64,000 nucleotides of DNA. Origin: an uncultured Lachnospiraceae bacterium (lineage in GTDB: Bacteria > Bacillota > Clostridia > Lachnospirales > Lachnospiraceae). Below are positions 53,574-62,802 of this stretch, in pieces. The position numbers were made by a program, and so were the translations under genes. The notes under the pieces were generated by a model. That model was not told the origin of the DNA and did no database searches. It worked only from the letters and a program-made list of their open reading frames with translations. Every line of letters starts with the position of its first letter. Position 1 is the first letter of the stretch. The DNA lies in contig CAJTQO010000001.1 of NCBI GenBank assembly GCA_910578405.1, forward strand, positions 18,020 through 82,019, given 5' to 3'.

Positions 53574-55820
53574 ATGGAACAGATTAAAGGTTATGTGGAG
53601 CATATTATTTACCGTAATGCGGAAAATGGCTATACGGTTATGAATCTGGCGGGGAGCGGCGGGGAAACGGTTTGTGTGGGCAGTTTCCGGACGCTGGACC
53701 AGGGTGAAACGCTGGAAGTAAGCGGCAGTTATGTGGAACATCCGGTATACGGCACACAGCTTAAAGTGGAAAGCTACCGGGTGGTGGAGCCGGATGATGC
53801 CATAAGCATGGAACGTTACCTTGGCTCCGGGGCAGTGAAGGGCGTGGGGGAATCCCTTGCGGCAAGGATTGTAAAGAAGTTTGGGGAAGATACGTTCCGC
53901 ATTATAGAAGAAGAGCCGGAACGGCTGGCAGAGGTCAAAGGAATCAGCGAGAGGAAAGCAAGGGAGATTGCGGCGCAGATGGAGGAGAAAAAGGATGCCC
54001 GCGCTGCTATGCTGTTCCTGCAAAAGTATGGCGTTTCGGGCGCTCTGGCAGTGAAAATTTATAACAAATACGGGGCGGGGCTTTACGGGGTAATGAAGGA
54101 AAATCCGTATCGGCTGGCGGAGGACATCGGCGGGATTGGGTTTAAAACGGCAGATGAAATTGCCAGGAAATCAGGGATTCTTGCAGATTCCGATTTTCGT
54201 GTCCGGAGCGGGATTCTATATGTTTTGCTGCAGGCTACGGCAGAGGGGCATGTTTATCTGCCGGAGGAAATCTTGCGAAAGAGGTGTTCCGGCCTTTTGG
54301 AAGTGGACGAGGAGGCTGTGATTCCACAGATTTCTAATTTGGCCATGGAGCGCAAAGTGGTGGTCAAGCTGGCAGGCGAGGGGCAGGAAAGCGCAAAGCG
54401 GGTATACGCGGCTTCTTACTACTATGAGGAGCTGAACTGTGCGAAAATGCTGCATGACATAAACCTTTCCATGGACGATGGAGAGGGGCTTACGCCATCT
54501 GAAGAAGAGCGGATTGCCGCAAAGGTGCATAAGCTGGAAGAGGGACAGGGAATCCGGTTGGATGAACTGCAGAGAAAAGCGGTGTTGGAGGGGATAAAAA
54601 ACGGGCTATTGATTTTAACCGGGGGGCCTGGGACGGGAAAGACAACCACCATCAATACGATGATTCGCTATTTTGCCGAGGAAGGGATGGATATTTTCCT
54701 GGCAGCGCCTACCGGAAGGGCGGCCAAGCGTATGACCGAAGCGACGGGGTATGAGGCAAGGACGATTCACAGGCTGTTAGAATTAAACGGGGCGGCCGTG
54801 GAGGAAGAGCGTTCGGCCAGGTTTGAAAGAAATGAAGAGAATCCGTTGGAGGCGGACGTCATTATTATTGACGAAATGTCCATGGTGGACTTGCATTTGT
54901 TCCAGGCATTGCTAAAAGCGGTAACGCCGGGGACGCGCCTGATTATGGCGGGGGACATGAACCAGTTGCCTTCTGTAGGGCCAGGGCAGATTTTACGGGA
55001 TATGATAGACAGCGGCTGCGTTCCGGTAGTGATGCTGCAGCGGATTTTCCGGCAGGCGGAGGAGAGCGACATTGTGGTAAATGCCCATAAGATTAACAGG
55101 GGGGAACCGCTTTTGCTGGATAATAAGAGCAGGGATTTCTTTTTCCTGGAAAGAAAGGATGTCAATGTGATTTACAAACATCTGGTGCAGTTGGTGCGGG
55201 AGAAATTGCCTCCTTATGTGAACGCCGGAAGCTTTGACATCCAAGTGCTGACGCCAATGCGAAAGGGAAACCTTGGGGTGGAGGCATTGAATGGGATTTT
55301 ACAGAAGTATCTCAACCCGCCGGAGGAAACGAAGGCGGAACATCCTCATGGGGAGAGGGTATTCCGTGAAGGGGACAAGGTGATGCAGGTAAAGAATAAT
55401 TATCAAACGGAATGGGAGGTGGTGAGCAAATACGGGATTCCGGTGGACAAAGGCATGGGGATTTTCAATGGGGATATGGGGATTGTGAAAGAAATCAATG
55501 AAGTTTCACAGGAAATGGTGGTGGAGTTTGACGAATGCCGCAGGGTGACTTATCCGTTCCATCAGTTGGAGGAGCTGGAATTAGCTTATGCGGTGACAAT
55601 CCACAAATCCCAGGGGAGCGAGTATCCGGCAGTGGTTATGCCGCTGTTGTCCGGCCCAAGAATGCTGTTTAACCGGAATCTGCTTTATACCGGGGTGACG
55701 CGGGCAAAATATTGCGTCACAATACTGGGCGACAGGCAGACCGTGGGGGAGATGATAGCGAACGAACATCAAAATAAGCGTTATACCAGTCTGAGCGACA
55801 GAATCAAAGAAGTGATGTGA
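53574..55820 (+). CDS. recD2: ATP-dependent DNA helicase RecD2
   Basis: 748 residues from the ATG at 53574 (MEQIKGYVEHIIYRNAENGY). An N-terminal extension with helix-hairpin-helix segments (VKGVGESLAARIVKKFG) marks RecD2 rather than RecD. Motor motifs: Walker A GGPGTGKTTT, DEMSMVD, QLPSVGPG, and C-terminal TIHKSQGSEYP. A 5'-3' helicase for repair and fork maintenance without RecBC. No clear ribosome site precedes the ATG. comF follows closely. Confidence 0.95.
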   Translation: MEQIKGYVEHIIYRNAENGYTVMNLAGSGGETVCVGSFRTLDQGETLEVSGSYVEHPVYGTQLKVESYRVVEPDDAISMERYLGSGAVKGVGESLAARIVKKFGEDTFRIIEEEPERLAEVKGISERKAREIAAQMEEKKDARAAMLFLQKYGVSGALAVKIYNKYGAGLYGVMKENPYRLAEDIGGIGFKTADEIARKSGILADSDFRVRSGILYVLLQATAEGHVYLPEEILRKRCSGLLEVDEEAVIPQISNLAMERKVVVKLAGEGQESAKRVYAASYYYEELNCAKMLHDINLSMDDGEGLTPSEEERIAAKVHKLEEGQGIRLDELQRKAVLEGIKNGLLILTGGPGTGKTTTINTMIRYFAEEGMDIFLAAPTGRAAKRMTEATGYEARTIHRLLELNGAAVEEERSARFERNEENPLEADVIIIDEMSMVDLHLFQALLKAVTPGTRLIMAGDMNQLPSVGPGQILRDMIDSGCVPVVMLQRIFRQAEESDIVVNAHKINRGEPLLLDNKSRDFFFLERKDVNVIYKHLVQLVREKLPPYVNAGSFDIQVLTPMRKGNLGVEALNGILQKYLNPPEETKAEHPHGERVFREGDKVMQVKNNYQTEWEVVSKYGIPVDKGMGIFNGDMGIVKEINEVSQEMVVEFDECRRVTYPFHQLEELELAYAVTIHKSQGSEYPAVVMPLLSGPRMLFNRNLLYTGVTRAKYCVTILGDRQTVGEMIANEHQNKRYTSLSDRIKEVM

Positions 55821-55852
55821 AGCCTTGCCCGGAGGAACATGGCGGAGAGGAT

Positions 55853-56626
55853 ATGGAGCAAAGAAAGAGTGGGTATTCTCCTGAGTTTGAAAAATTCGGG
55901 ATGATGGAAAAAAAGCCGTTCCGGTGCATAGAATGGATTTGGGATGCGCTTTTTCCAAGGAGGTGTCCGGTGTGTGACGGCATACTGCGGTTTCGCAGGG
56001 AGTGCGTCTGTCCGGAGTGTCTGGAAAAAATAAAGTTTGTCAAAGAGCCTGTCTGCATGAAGTGCGGGAAAGAGCTGGAAGGGGAAGACGAGTATTGTTA
56101 TGACTGCCGGGAGGGAAAGCATAGATACATACAGGGAGCGGCTGTGTTCGCATATCAGGAAGCGGCGATGTCAATCTATCGCTTTAAATATGGCGGGAGG
56201 CAGGAGTATGCCTTGTTTTTTGGCAGGTGCATGGCTCTTTTGCTGGGGGAGCGGCTGCGGCGCTGGCGGGTGCAGGCGTTGGTGCCTGTGCCGGTGCATC
56301 CGTCCAGAAAACGGCAGCGGGGCTACAACCAGGCGCAGCTTCTGGCGAAGGCAGTCAGCCGCTATACGGGAATCCCGGTGCGCAGTGACATTATCCTGCG
56401 GCAGAAGAAAACTGCGCCGCAGAAAGAATTAGATAGGGAACAACGACAAAATAATTTGAAAAAGGCTTTTAAAATCTCTGAAAATGATGTAAAATTAGAT
56501 ACGATTGTAATTATTGACGATATTTACACAACGGGAAGCACCATTGATGCTATGACAGCCGTATTGCATTCTGCCGGGGTAGGGAAGGTTTATTATGCAG
56601 CGCTGGCGATAGGCAACGGGTTATAA
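55853..56626 (+). CDS. comF: ComF family protein (phosphoribosyltransferase fold)
   Basis: 257 residues from the ATG at 55853; ATG 55817, which overlaps the recD2 stop codon, is an alternative. Zinc-type Cys pairs CPVC, CPEC, CMKC and CYDC lie in the first 100 residues, and the PRPP loop VIIDDIYTTGSTID is near the end. ComF proteins act in DNA uptake and perhaps nucleotide salvage. It lies between recD2 and yvyF, as in Bacillus, where comF precedes flagellar genes. Confidence 0.9.
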   Translation: MEQRKSGYSPEFEKFGMMEKKPFRCIEWIWDALFPRRCPVCDGILRFRRECVCPECLEKIKFVKEPVCMKCGKELEGEDEYCYDCREGKHRYIQGAAVFAYQEAAMSIYRFKYGGRQEYALFFGRCMALLLGERLRRWRVQALVPVPVHPSRKRQRGYNQAQLLAKAVSRYTGIPVRSDIILRQKKTAPQKELDREQRQNNLKKAFKISENDVKLDTIVIIDDIYTTGSTIDAMTAVLHSAGVGKVYYAALAIGNGL

Positions 56627-56642
56627 CGGGAGGGATTGTATA

Positions 56643-57056
56643 ATGGACGTTAGAAATTGCAGAAAATGTGGGAGACTTTTTAATTACGCCATGGGGCCGA
56701 TTATTTGCCAGAACTGTAAGGAAGGCCTGGAAGAGAAATTCCAGGAAGTGAAGAAATATGTGTATGAGCATCCTGGCTGCGGCATTGCCGAAGTGGCGGA
56801 AGAGTGTGAGGTGGAAGCAAAACAGATTAAGCAATGGCTGCGGGAGGAACGGCTTCAGTTTACGGAAGATTCGGCCGTGTTGTTAAACTGCGAGACGTGC
56901 GGGGCGCCGATTCGTTCCGGGCGTTTTTGCGACAAATGTAAAAACAATATGATGCAGACATTGGGGAGTACGTATAAAAAGGAACGGCCAAGGGAAGAGC
57001 CGAAGAAGGCGGATACAAAAGAAAAGCCAAAGATGCATTATCTGGATAAGGGCTAA
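56643..57056 (+). CDS. yvyF: Flagellar operon protein YvyF (TIGR03826-like)
   Basis: 137 residues. N-terminal CRKCGRLF and CQNCKEG and C-terminal CETCGAP and CDKCKNN form two zinc-ribbon pairs around a winged-helix-like middle (GIAEVAEECEVEAKQIKQWL). This is the YvyF layout, thought to regulate late flagellar genes. 16 bases after comF. Confidence 0.88.
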   Translation: MDVRNCRKCGRLFNYAMGPIICQNCKEGLEEKFQEVKKYVYEHPGCGIAEVAEECEVEAKQIKQWLREERLQFTEDSAVLLNCETCGAPIRSGRFCDKCKNNMMQTLGSTYKKERPREEPKKADTKEKPKMHYLDKG

Positions 57057-57085
57057 TCCCTGTACGCAGCAGAAATGAGGAAAAT

Positions 57086-57475
57086 ATGTTAAACAAGGAA
57101 CGAGTCATTTTGATGACCAAGATGGCGTCTTATGAGGAGAATGAAGGCAGGAAGGACCGGGCTGTAATGAGTTACTTCCGGGGGGATTATGTATGGTTTC
57201 AGGTGTTAAAGTCGGTAGTGTATGGGACGATAGCGTTTGGGATTGTATTCGGAATGTATATATTTTATGATTTTGAAGTCTTTATGATGGATATTTATAA
57301 GATGGATCTGTTGGAATTTGGCAGATCCATCCTGAGGAAATATTTACTTGCGATCGGGATTTACTGCATAATCTCATATGCCGTGTACAGTTACCGCTAT
57401 GCGAAAGCAAGACATAGCGTAAGGTTGTACCAGAACAACCTGCGCAAGCTGGGCGGCATGTACGATAAAACATAA
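57086..57475 (+). CDS. Hypothetical membrane protein (129 aa)
   Basis: Not recognised. Two membrane helices (about 42-62 and 88-108) with charged ends outside them. It has no Cys or recognised motif. A later ATG at 57113 would shorten it by nine residues. It sits between yvyF and another unknown membrane protein gene just upstream of cdaA, and small gaps suggest a single operon. Confidence 0.7.
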   Translation: MLNKERVILMTKMASYEENEGRKDRAVMSYFRGDYVWFQVLKSVVYGTIAFGIVFGMYIFYDFEVFMMDIYKMDLLEFGRSILRKYLLAIGIYCIISYAVYSYRYAKARHSVRLYQNNLRKLGGMYDKT

Positions 57476-57509
57476 GCCAGAGCCGTTAAGGTTCTGAAAG
57501 GAATTTACT

Positions 57510-58487
57510 ATGACATCATTACTTGTAGCAAGGCAGTATTTAAAAAAGTTTTATGGGAAGTTTGAAGTATATTTGATTCCGTTAGTCAAATTCCTGCTTG
57601 CCCTGGCCAGCTTTATGCTGATTAACGGGAAGCTGGGATATATGGAAAAAATCGATGATACAACGATTGTATTGGTTGCGGCGCTTATGTGTTCTTTCAT
57701 GCCGATGAATTTCATTGTTCTGATATCTGCGGCATTTATCCTGCTTCATGTGTATGCGTTGTCGCTGGAATGCGCGGTGGTTATGCTGGCGGCTTTTTTG
57801 CTGATGTTTCTGGTGTATTTCCGGTTTTCGCCCAGGGATACGGCGGTGGTTATATTGACGCCCATTTGTTTTTTGATGAATATTCCATATGTTATTCCGG
57901 TTGCCCTTGGGTTGTTATGCACACCGGTATCCGCAGTTTCTGCGGCATGTGGCACAGCTGTTTACTATTTACTGGGATATGTAACGGGCAGCGCAACGAC
58001 TTTGGCTACAATGGAAGCGGAAGAGACGACTGTGAAATTCCGTTTTATTATTGATGGGGTTTTAGATAACCGGGCAATGGCGGTAACGGTGGCGGCTTTT
58101 ACGGTAACTATCTTTTTTATATATCTGATCCGGCGTCTGCCCCTGGATTATTCCTGGACGATAGCCATTGTGGCAGGTTCCCTGGTGAATGTTATGGCGC
58201 TGCTTGTGGGGGACTTGATGTTTGACACCAATGTATCCATTTCAGGAGTGATTGTAGGGACGGTGGTTGCGGCGCTGCTTGGGGTAGTCATACAGTTTTT
58301 CAATTTCCACGTGGATTACAGCCGGACGGAAAAAGTACAGTTTGAAGACGATGAATATTATTATTATGTAAAGGCGGTGCCGAAGGTAACGGTAGCGGCG
58401 CCGGAGCGAAAAGTTAAGAAAATAAACCAGCAGAAAAAAACGCGTCCTTCGCAGAGAAGCCAGGAGGACAAAAAAGTGGGCAGATAA
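57510..58487 (+). CDS. Hypothetical polytopic membrane protein with basic C-terminal tail
   Basis: Not recognised. 325 residues with about nine helices between 20 and 270, then a cytoplasmic tail that is first acidic with clustered Tyr (DDEYYYYVKAV), then strongly basic (about 290-325). Hydrophobic segments rich in Val/Ala suggest a transporter or scaffold. cdaA begins 24 bases after it. A part in c-di-AMP control is possible by position only. Confidence 0.7.
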   Translation: MTSLLVARQYLKKFYGKFEVYLIPLVKFLLALASFMLINGKLGYMEKIDDTTIVLVAALMCSFMPMNFIVLISAAFILLHVYALSLECAVVMLAAFLLMFLVYFRFSPRDTAVVILTPICFLMNIPYVIPVALGLLCTPVSAVSAACGTAVYYLLGYVTGSATTLATMEAEETTVKFRFIIDGVLDNRAMAVTVAAFTVTIFFIYLIRRLPLDYSWTIAIVAGSLVNVMALLVGDLMFDTNVSISGVIVGTVVAALLGVVIQFFNFHVDYSRTEKVQFEDDEYYYYVKAVPKVTVAAPERKVKKINQQKKTRPSQRSQEDKKVGR

Positions 58488-58511
58488 TATTGAGGACTGG
58501 AATGGGTTGAT

Positions 58512-59390
58512 ATGCAACAGATTCAAGAAATTATGGAAAGATACTTCTGGCGTATGCCAAGTATCATATGGACAGATATTGTGGAGATTGCGATAATCTC
58601 CTTCCTGATATACCATATCCTGGTATGGGTGAAAAATACAAAGGCATGGTCACTGCTCAAAGGGGTGGTGGTGATCGCCTTGTTTTTGGTTGTGGCTGCT
58701 ATCTTTAAGATGAATACCATCCTTTGGATTGCAAAAAATATCGTAGGGATTGCTGCCACGGCAATTATTATTATCCTGCAGCCGGAGTTACGCAGGGCAT
58801 TGGAGGAACTAGGCAGGAAGAACATCATTTCCTCCCTCATACCGTTTGATTCCGGGAAGACGGAAACCGGGCTTTTTTCGGACAGGACGATTAACGAGAT
58901 TGTAAAAGCCTGCGTGGAGATGGGCAAGGTGAAGACTGGCGCGCTGATTGTGATAGAGAGGTCACAGTCACTGGCGGAATATGAGCGGACAGGGATTGAT
59001 GTGGACGGCATTGTTTCAAGCCAGTTATTGATTAATATCTTTGAGCATAATACGCCGCTGCACGATGGCGCCGTTATTGTACGTGAAAACCGTGTAACTT
59101 CCGCTACCTGTTATCTTCCTTTGTCAGACAATATGGCGTTAAGCAAGGAACTTGGCACCAGGCACCGGGCAGGCGTAGGGATTTCGGAAGCGACGGATTC
59201 CTTCACTGTGATTGTATCGGAGGAAACGGGGCGGATTAGTGTGGCAATGGAGGGAAAGCTGGAGCGGAACCTGGATGGGGAAGCCTTGAAGGAGAGGCTG
59301 CGTATGATACAGGATAAGCAGCAGCCGGAAGAGAAAAAGGTGAAACGATGGAAGGGAAGGAAAAAGAATGGGAAAGAAACTGACCAATAA
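58512..59390 (+). CDS. cdaA: Diadenylate cyclase CdaA
   Basis: 292 residues: three membrane helices in the first 90, then a DAC domain with the two active-site motifs DGA (HNTPLHDGAVIV) and RHR (GTRHRAGVG). It joins two ATP into c-di-AMP at the membrane. The C terminus is basic (KRWKGRKKNGK). It overlaps cdaR by 23 bases. cdaA-cdaR-glmM is the standard Firmicutes order. Confidence 0.97.
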   Translation: MQQIQEIMERYFWRMPSIIWTDIVEIAIISFLIYHILVWVKNTKAWSLLKGVVVIALFLVVAAIFKMNTILWIAKNIVGIAATAIIIILQPELRRALEELGRKNIISSLIPFDSGKTETGLFSDRTINEIVKACVEMGKVKTGALIVIERSQSLAEYERTGIDVDGIVSSQLLINIFEHNTPLHDGAVIVRENRVTSATCYLPLSDNMALSKELGTRHRAGVGISEATDSFTVIVSEETGRISVAMEGKLERNLDGEALKERLRMIQDKQQPEEKKVKRWKGRKKNGKETDQ

Positions 59391-60666
59391 TCTTGCTTTA
59401 AAAATCGGCTCTGTTCTTTTTGCAGGCATTCTCTGGCTTCTTGTGACAAACATCAACAATCCGTCCACACCGATTTATTTTACGAACGTGCCTGTGCAGA
59501 TTATTAATTCCAACCTGATTACCAGCCAGGGGAAGATGTTTGAGGTTTTGGATGATACGGATGTCATCGACTCCGTTACGCTGATGGTGCCGCGTTCCCT
59601 TACGGACAGCATGAGCAGTGAGGACAATATTGTGGCGATTGCCGATATGAACAATCTGACGAACCTGAATACGATTCACATTGAAATATCTACGCGGCGT
59701 AACCAGAATTCTGTCAGCAGCATCAGTACGAGCAATGATATTTTGAAGCTAAATATAGAGGATAAGAAAAATATTTCCATACCGCTTACTACGTCCACTT
59801 CCGGTTCCCTGCCGGAGGAATATATAGTGGGCGCTGTGACGCCGGACCAGAACCTGGTGCGTGTGTCCGGGCCGGAATCGGTGGTTTCACAGATTAAAAC
59901 GGCGGAAGTAAATGTAAATGTTACCGGATTTACCAGCGATATCGGCACCAGCGCGGAGATTAAACTGTATGATGCCGAGAAAAATGAGGTGAAGAAGGAT
60001 AAGCTGACCTTAAACATCAATAGTGTAGGCGTTAAGGTGGAGATTTTGGCTACAAAAGCAGTGCCGCTTAAGTTTTCCACATCCGGCGTTCCGGCGGACG
60101 GTTTCCAGGCAACCGGAGTGGTGAGGGGGTCCGTCAGCGCAGTTTTGCTGGCAGGCAAGGCTAATGTGCTGAATAATTTATCCGTGATAGAGATACCGGA
60201 TACGGAACTTGACCTGACAGGAGCGGAGAAGAACGTTACGGTAACATTTGATATTGAGAAGTATCTGCCTGGCAGTGTGGATTTGGCGGATGCGGAGTTT
60301 GACGGGAAGGTATCGGTTACGGCATATGTGGAGAAGAAAGCGACCAGAACCTTTGGCATACCGGAGCGGAATATCGCAATCGAAAACGTTCCGGAAGGGT
60401 ATACGGCGCGGGTGACGGCATATGGCGGGGAAGCTTCCATCCGGGTGCAGGGGCTGGCGGCGAATGTGAATGCTGTGGAAGCCAGTCAGATTCGGGCATT
60501 TCTCGATATAAGCCAGTTGACGGAGAGTGGGGTTTTGGATGGAGTGGAGGCCGGGAATTACGATGTGCCGCTATCCATTGAACTGCCGGAGACGGTGGAA
60601 TTGAGGGAGAATGTAACGGTGCGTCTGGTAATTGAAGAAGTGGAAGAATCCGCAGAGGAAGAGTAG
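59368..60666 (+). CDS. cdaR: YbbR-domain regulator CdaR
   Basis: 432 residues: one N-terminal membrane helix (about 10-30), then four YbbR-type beta domains outside the membrane. It binds and tunes CdaA. GGAAGGAAAAAGA precedes the ATG, inside the end of cdaA. The acidic tail (EVEESAEEE) is unremarkable. Confidence 0.92.
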   Translation: MGKKLTNNLALKIGSVLFAGILWLLVTNINNPSTPIYFTNVPVQIINSNLITSQGKMFEVLDDTDVIDSVTLMVPRSLTDSMSSEDNIVAIADMNNLTNLNTIHIEISTRRNQNSVSSISTSNDILKLNIEDKKNISIPLTTSTSGSLPEEYIVGAVTPDQNLVRVSGPESVVSQIKTAEVNVNVTGFTSDIGTSAEIKLYDAEKNEVKKDKLTLNINSVGVKVEILATKAVPLKFSTSGVPADGFQATGVVRGSVSAVLLAGKANVLNNLSVIEIPDTELDLTGAEKNVTVTFDIEKYLPGSVDLADAEFDGKVSVTAYVEKKATRTFGIPERNIAIENVPEGYTARVTAYGGEASIRVQGLAANVNAVEASQIRAFLDISQLTESGVLDGVEAGNYDVPLSIELPETVELRENVTVRLVIEEVEESAEEE

Positions 60667-60685
60667 GGAAAGGAGCAGGAATTCT

Positions 60686-62035
60686 ATGGGCAGATTGTTT
60701 GGGACAGACGGTGTGAGGGGAGTGGCCAATGAGGAGTTGACGCCGCTTTTAGCGATGCAGTTAGGGCAGGCCGGCGCTTATGTGCTAACGAAGGAGAAAG
60801 AGCATAAACCTACGATTATGGTTGGATGCGACACACGTATATCCGGGGATATGCTGGCCAATGCGCTGATGGCAGGGGCATGTTCCGTAGGGGCGAACTG
60901 CGTATATGTAGGCGTGCTTCCAACGCCGGCCATTGCGTATCTGACTAGGAAATACAAGGTGGATGCAGGCGTTGTGATTTCCGCCTCCCACAATCCGGTG
61001 GAATTTAACGGCATTAAGTTTTTTGACGGGGATGGCTATAAGCTCCCGGATTCTTTGGAAGATGAGATTGAAATGCTGATTAAGAGCGGTATGCAGGATG
61101 TGACCTTCCCGGTGGGGGCAAGGGTTGGCAAGGTAAAATACCGAACGGACGCCAGGGAAGAGTACATCAATCATTCGATTCGCGCAGTCAATGTGGATTT
61201 GCGTGGGTTAAAAATTGTGGTGGACTGTGCGGAAGGAGCGTCTTATTATACTTCCGTGGAAGCATTGAAAGAGTTGGGCGGTGAAGTGGCAGCCATCCAT
61301 AACAGCCCGGATGGAACAAATATAAATGCAAACTGCGGTTCCACCCATATGGAAGAGCTGCAGGCAAGGGTGGTATTCGAAAAAGCGCAGGTTGGGCTGG
61401 CTTTTGACGGGGACGCCGATAGGCTGTTGGCAGTGGACGAACAGGGAAATATCGTGGACGGCGACCAGATTATGGCGATTATCGGGAACCATATGAAAAA
61501 CCAGGGAAAGCTAAACAAAAATGTGATAGTGGCTACGGTGATGAGTAATCTGGGATTTTTCCTGATGGGGGAAAAGAACGGGATTAAAATAGAGCAGACG
61601 AAGGTGGGCGACCGCTATGTGCTGGAACGCATGAAAGAAATCCATGCCAGCCTTGGCGGCGAGCAGTCGGGACATATTATTTTCCTGGATGAGAATACGA
61701 CGGGCGACGGGCTTTTGAGCGCCTTGCATTTGCTGCAGGTTATGGTGGAGACGGGTAAGCCGCTGTCCGAATTGTCTGAAGTGATGGAAGTGCTGCCGCA
61801 GGCGCTGGTGAATGCGAAAGTGCCAAGCCATAAGAAAGAGAAATATATGGACTATCCGGAGATTGCGGATGCGATTGCGGAACTGGACAGGAAATTTGCC
61901 GGGGAGGGCAGGGTATTGATTCGTCCATCCGGAACGGAGCCTTTAGTGCGTGTAATGATTGAAGGGAAGGATAAGAGGCAGATTGACGGGGAAGCCAGGA
62001 AATTGGCGGAACTAATCCAGAATATTATGCTTTAG
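60686..62035 (+). CDS. glmM: Phosphoglucosamine mutase GlmM
   Basis: 449 residues from the ATG at 60686 (AAAGGAGCAGGAATTCT upstream). MGRLFGTDGVRGVANEEL, the phospho-Ser loop ISASHNPVEFNG, metal loop FDGDADRLLA and phosphate loop RPSGTEPLVR are all intact. It makes glucosamine-1-phosphate for peptidoglycan, and in other species it binds and inhibits CdaA. Confidence 0.97.
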   Translation: MGRLFGTDGVRGVANEELTPLLAMQLGQAGAYVLTKEKEHKPTIMVGCDTRISGDMLANALMAGACSVGANCVYVGVLPTPAIAYLTRKYKVDAGVVISASHNPVEFNGIKFFDGDGYKLPDSLEDEIEMLIKSGMQDVTFPVGARVGKVKYRTDAREEYINHSIRAVNVDLRGLKIVVDCAEGASYYTSVEALKELGGEVAAIHNSPDGTNINANCGSTHMEELQARVVFEKAQVGLAFDGDADRLLAVDEQGNIVDGDQIMAIIGNHMKNQGKLNKNVIVATVMSNLGFFLMGEKNGIKIEQTKVGDRYVLERMKEIHASLGGEQSGHIIFLDENTTGDGLLSALHLLQVMVETGKPLSELSEVMEVLPQALVNAKVPSHKKEKYMDYPEIADAIAELDRKFAGEGRVLIRPSGTEPLVRVMIEGKDKRQIDGEARKLAELIQNIML

Positions 62036-62123
62036 GCTTCACAAGCTGCAGAAAAGATGATATAGTAAGTTATAGAAAGATTTGCGTAAGATAATGGGCA
62101 TATGAATTTGGAGGGAAGAGGGT

Positions 62124-62387
62124 ATGGTAAGCCAGAAGGTAGTAATTAAAAACCCCACGGGGCTTCATCTACGGCCAGCCGGCATTCTATGTAAAGAGGC
62201 AATGCAATTTAAATCATTGATTACATTTACATTCAGAGAGAATACGGCAAATGCAAAAAGCGTGCTTAGCGTATTAGGCGCATGTGTAAAGTGTGGCGAC
62301 GAAGTGGAATTCGTATGTGAAGGCGAGGATGAAGAGGAAGCGCTGAAGGCGCTGGTTCATGCCATTGAAAGCGGACTCGGAGAATAG
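62124..62387 (+). CDS. ptsH: Phosphocarrier protein HPr
   Basis: 87 residues. The active-site His15 is in TGLHLRPAG and the regulatory Ser46 is in NAKSVLSVLG, so both enzyme I and HPr kinase sites are present and this is HPr rather than Crh. It carries phosphate in the sugar phosphotransferase system. GGAGGGAAGAGGGT precedes the ATG. No ptsI follows; a terminator does. Confidence 0.95.
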   Translation: MVSQKVVIKNPTGLHLRPAGILCKEAMQFKSLITFTFRENTANAKSVLSVLGACVKCGDEVEFVCEGEDEEEALKALVHAIESGLGE

Positions 62388-62449
62388 AAGACAGTAAACT
62401 GCAGCTTTACAATATGGCATTATGCAAGCATGGTTAGTCAGAACAATAT

Positions 62450-62474
62450 GCCGGCTCGTCTGAGCCGGCTTTTG
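62450..62474 (+). terminator. Terminator after HPr
   Basis: GCCGGCTC, GTCT, GAGCCGGC, TTTTG: a perfect 8-bp stem with a short T run. Confidence 0.8.
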
Positions 62475-62500
62475 TATGTCTTTCGTTACAGAACAGGAAA

Positions 62501-62790
62501 CAGGCAAACAAACAGCATCGAAACAGCGTGGGCCTCTGTGGGAGGAGCGTCCAGACGTGGAGATGCGGAACTGGAAACAGCATCGAAACAGTATGGACGG
62601 CCAGAGAAAATATCTGGCAAGTTTTAGGGCAGAGATTTTCTCTGTGGGAGGAGCGTCCGGGACGTGGAGATGCGGAACTGGAAACAGCATCGAAACAGTA
62701 TGGACGGCCAGAGAAAATATCTGGCAAGTTTTGGGGCAGAGATTTTCTCTGTGGGAGGAGCGTCCGGGATGTGGAAATGCGGAACTGGAA
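62501..62790 (+). repeat. 107-bp tandem repeat upstream of leuA
   Basis: Two complete 107-bp units (62567-62673 and 62674-62780), differing at only a few positions, are flanked by a partial copy on the left (about 62510-62566) and ten bases of a new unit on the right. Each unit starts GGAACTGGAAACAGCATCGA and contains a 10-bp inverted repeat CAGAGAAAAT ... ATTTTCTCTG. As 107 is not a multiple of three, frames through it are chance. Confidence 0.9.
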
Positions 62791-62802
62791 TAGGAGGAAA
62801 AG

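Noticed and set aside
62388..62802. T-box or leucine attenuator before leuA
   Set aside because: No AGGGTGG-type T-box sequence and no leucine-rich leader peptide with paired terminator could be found.
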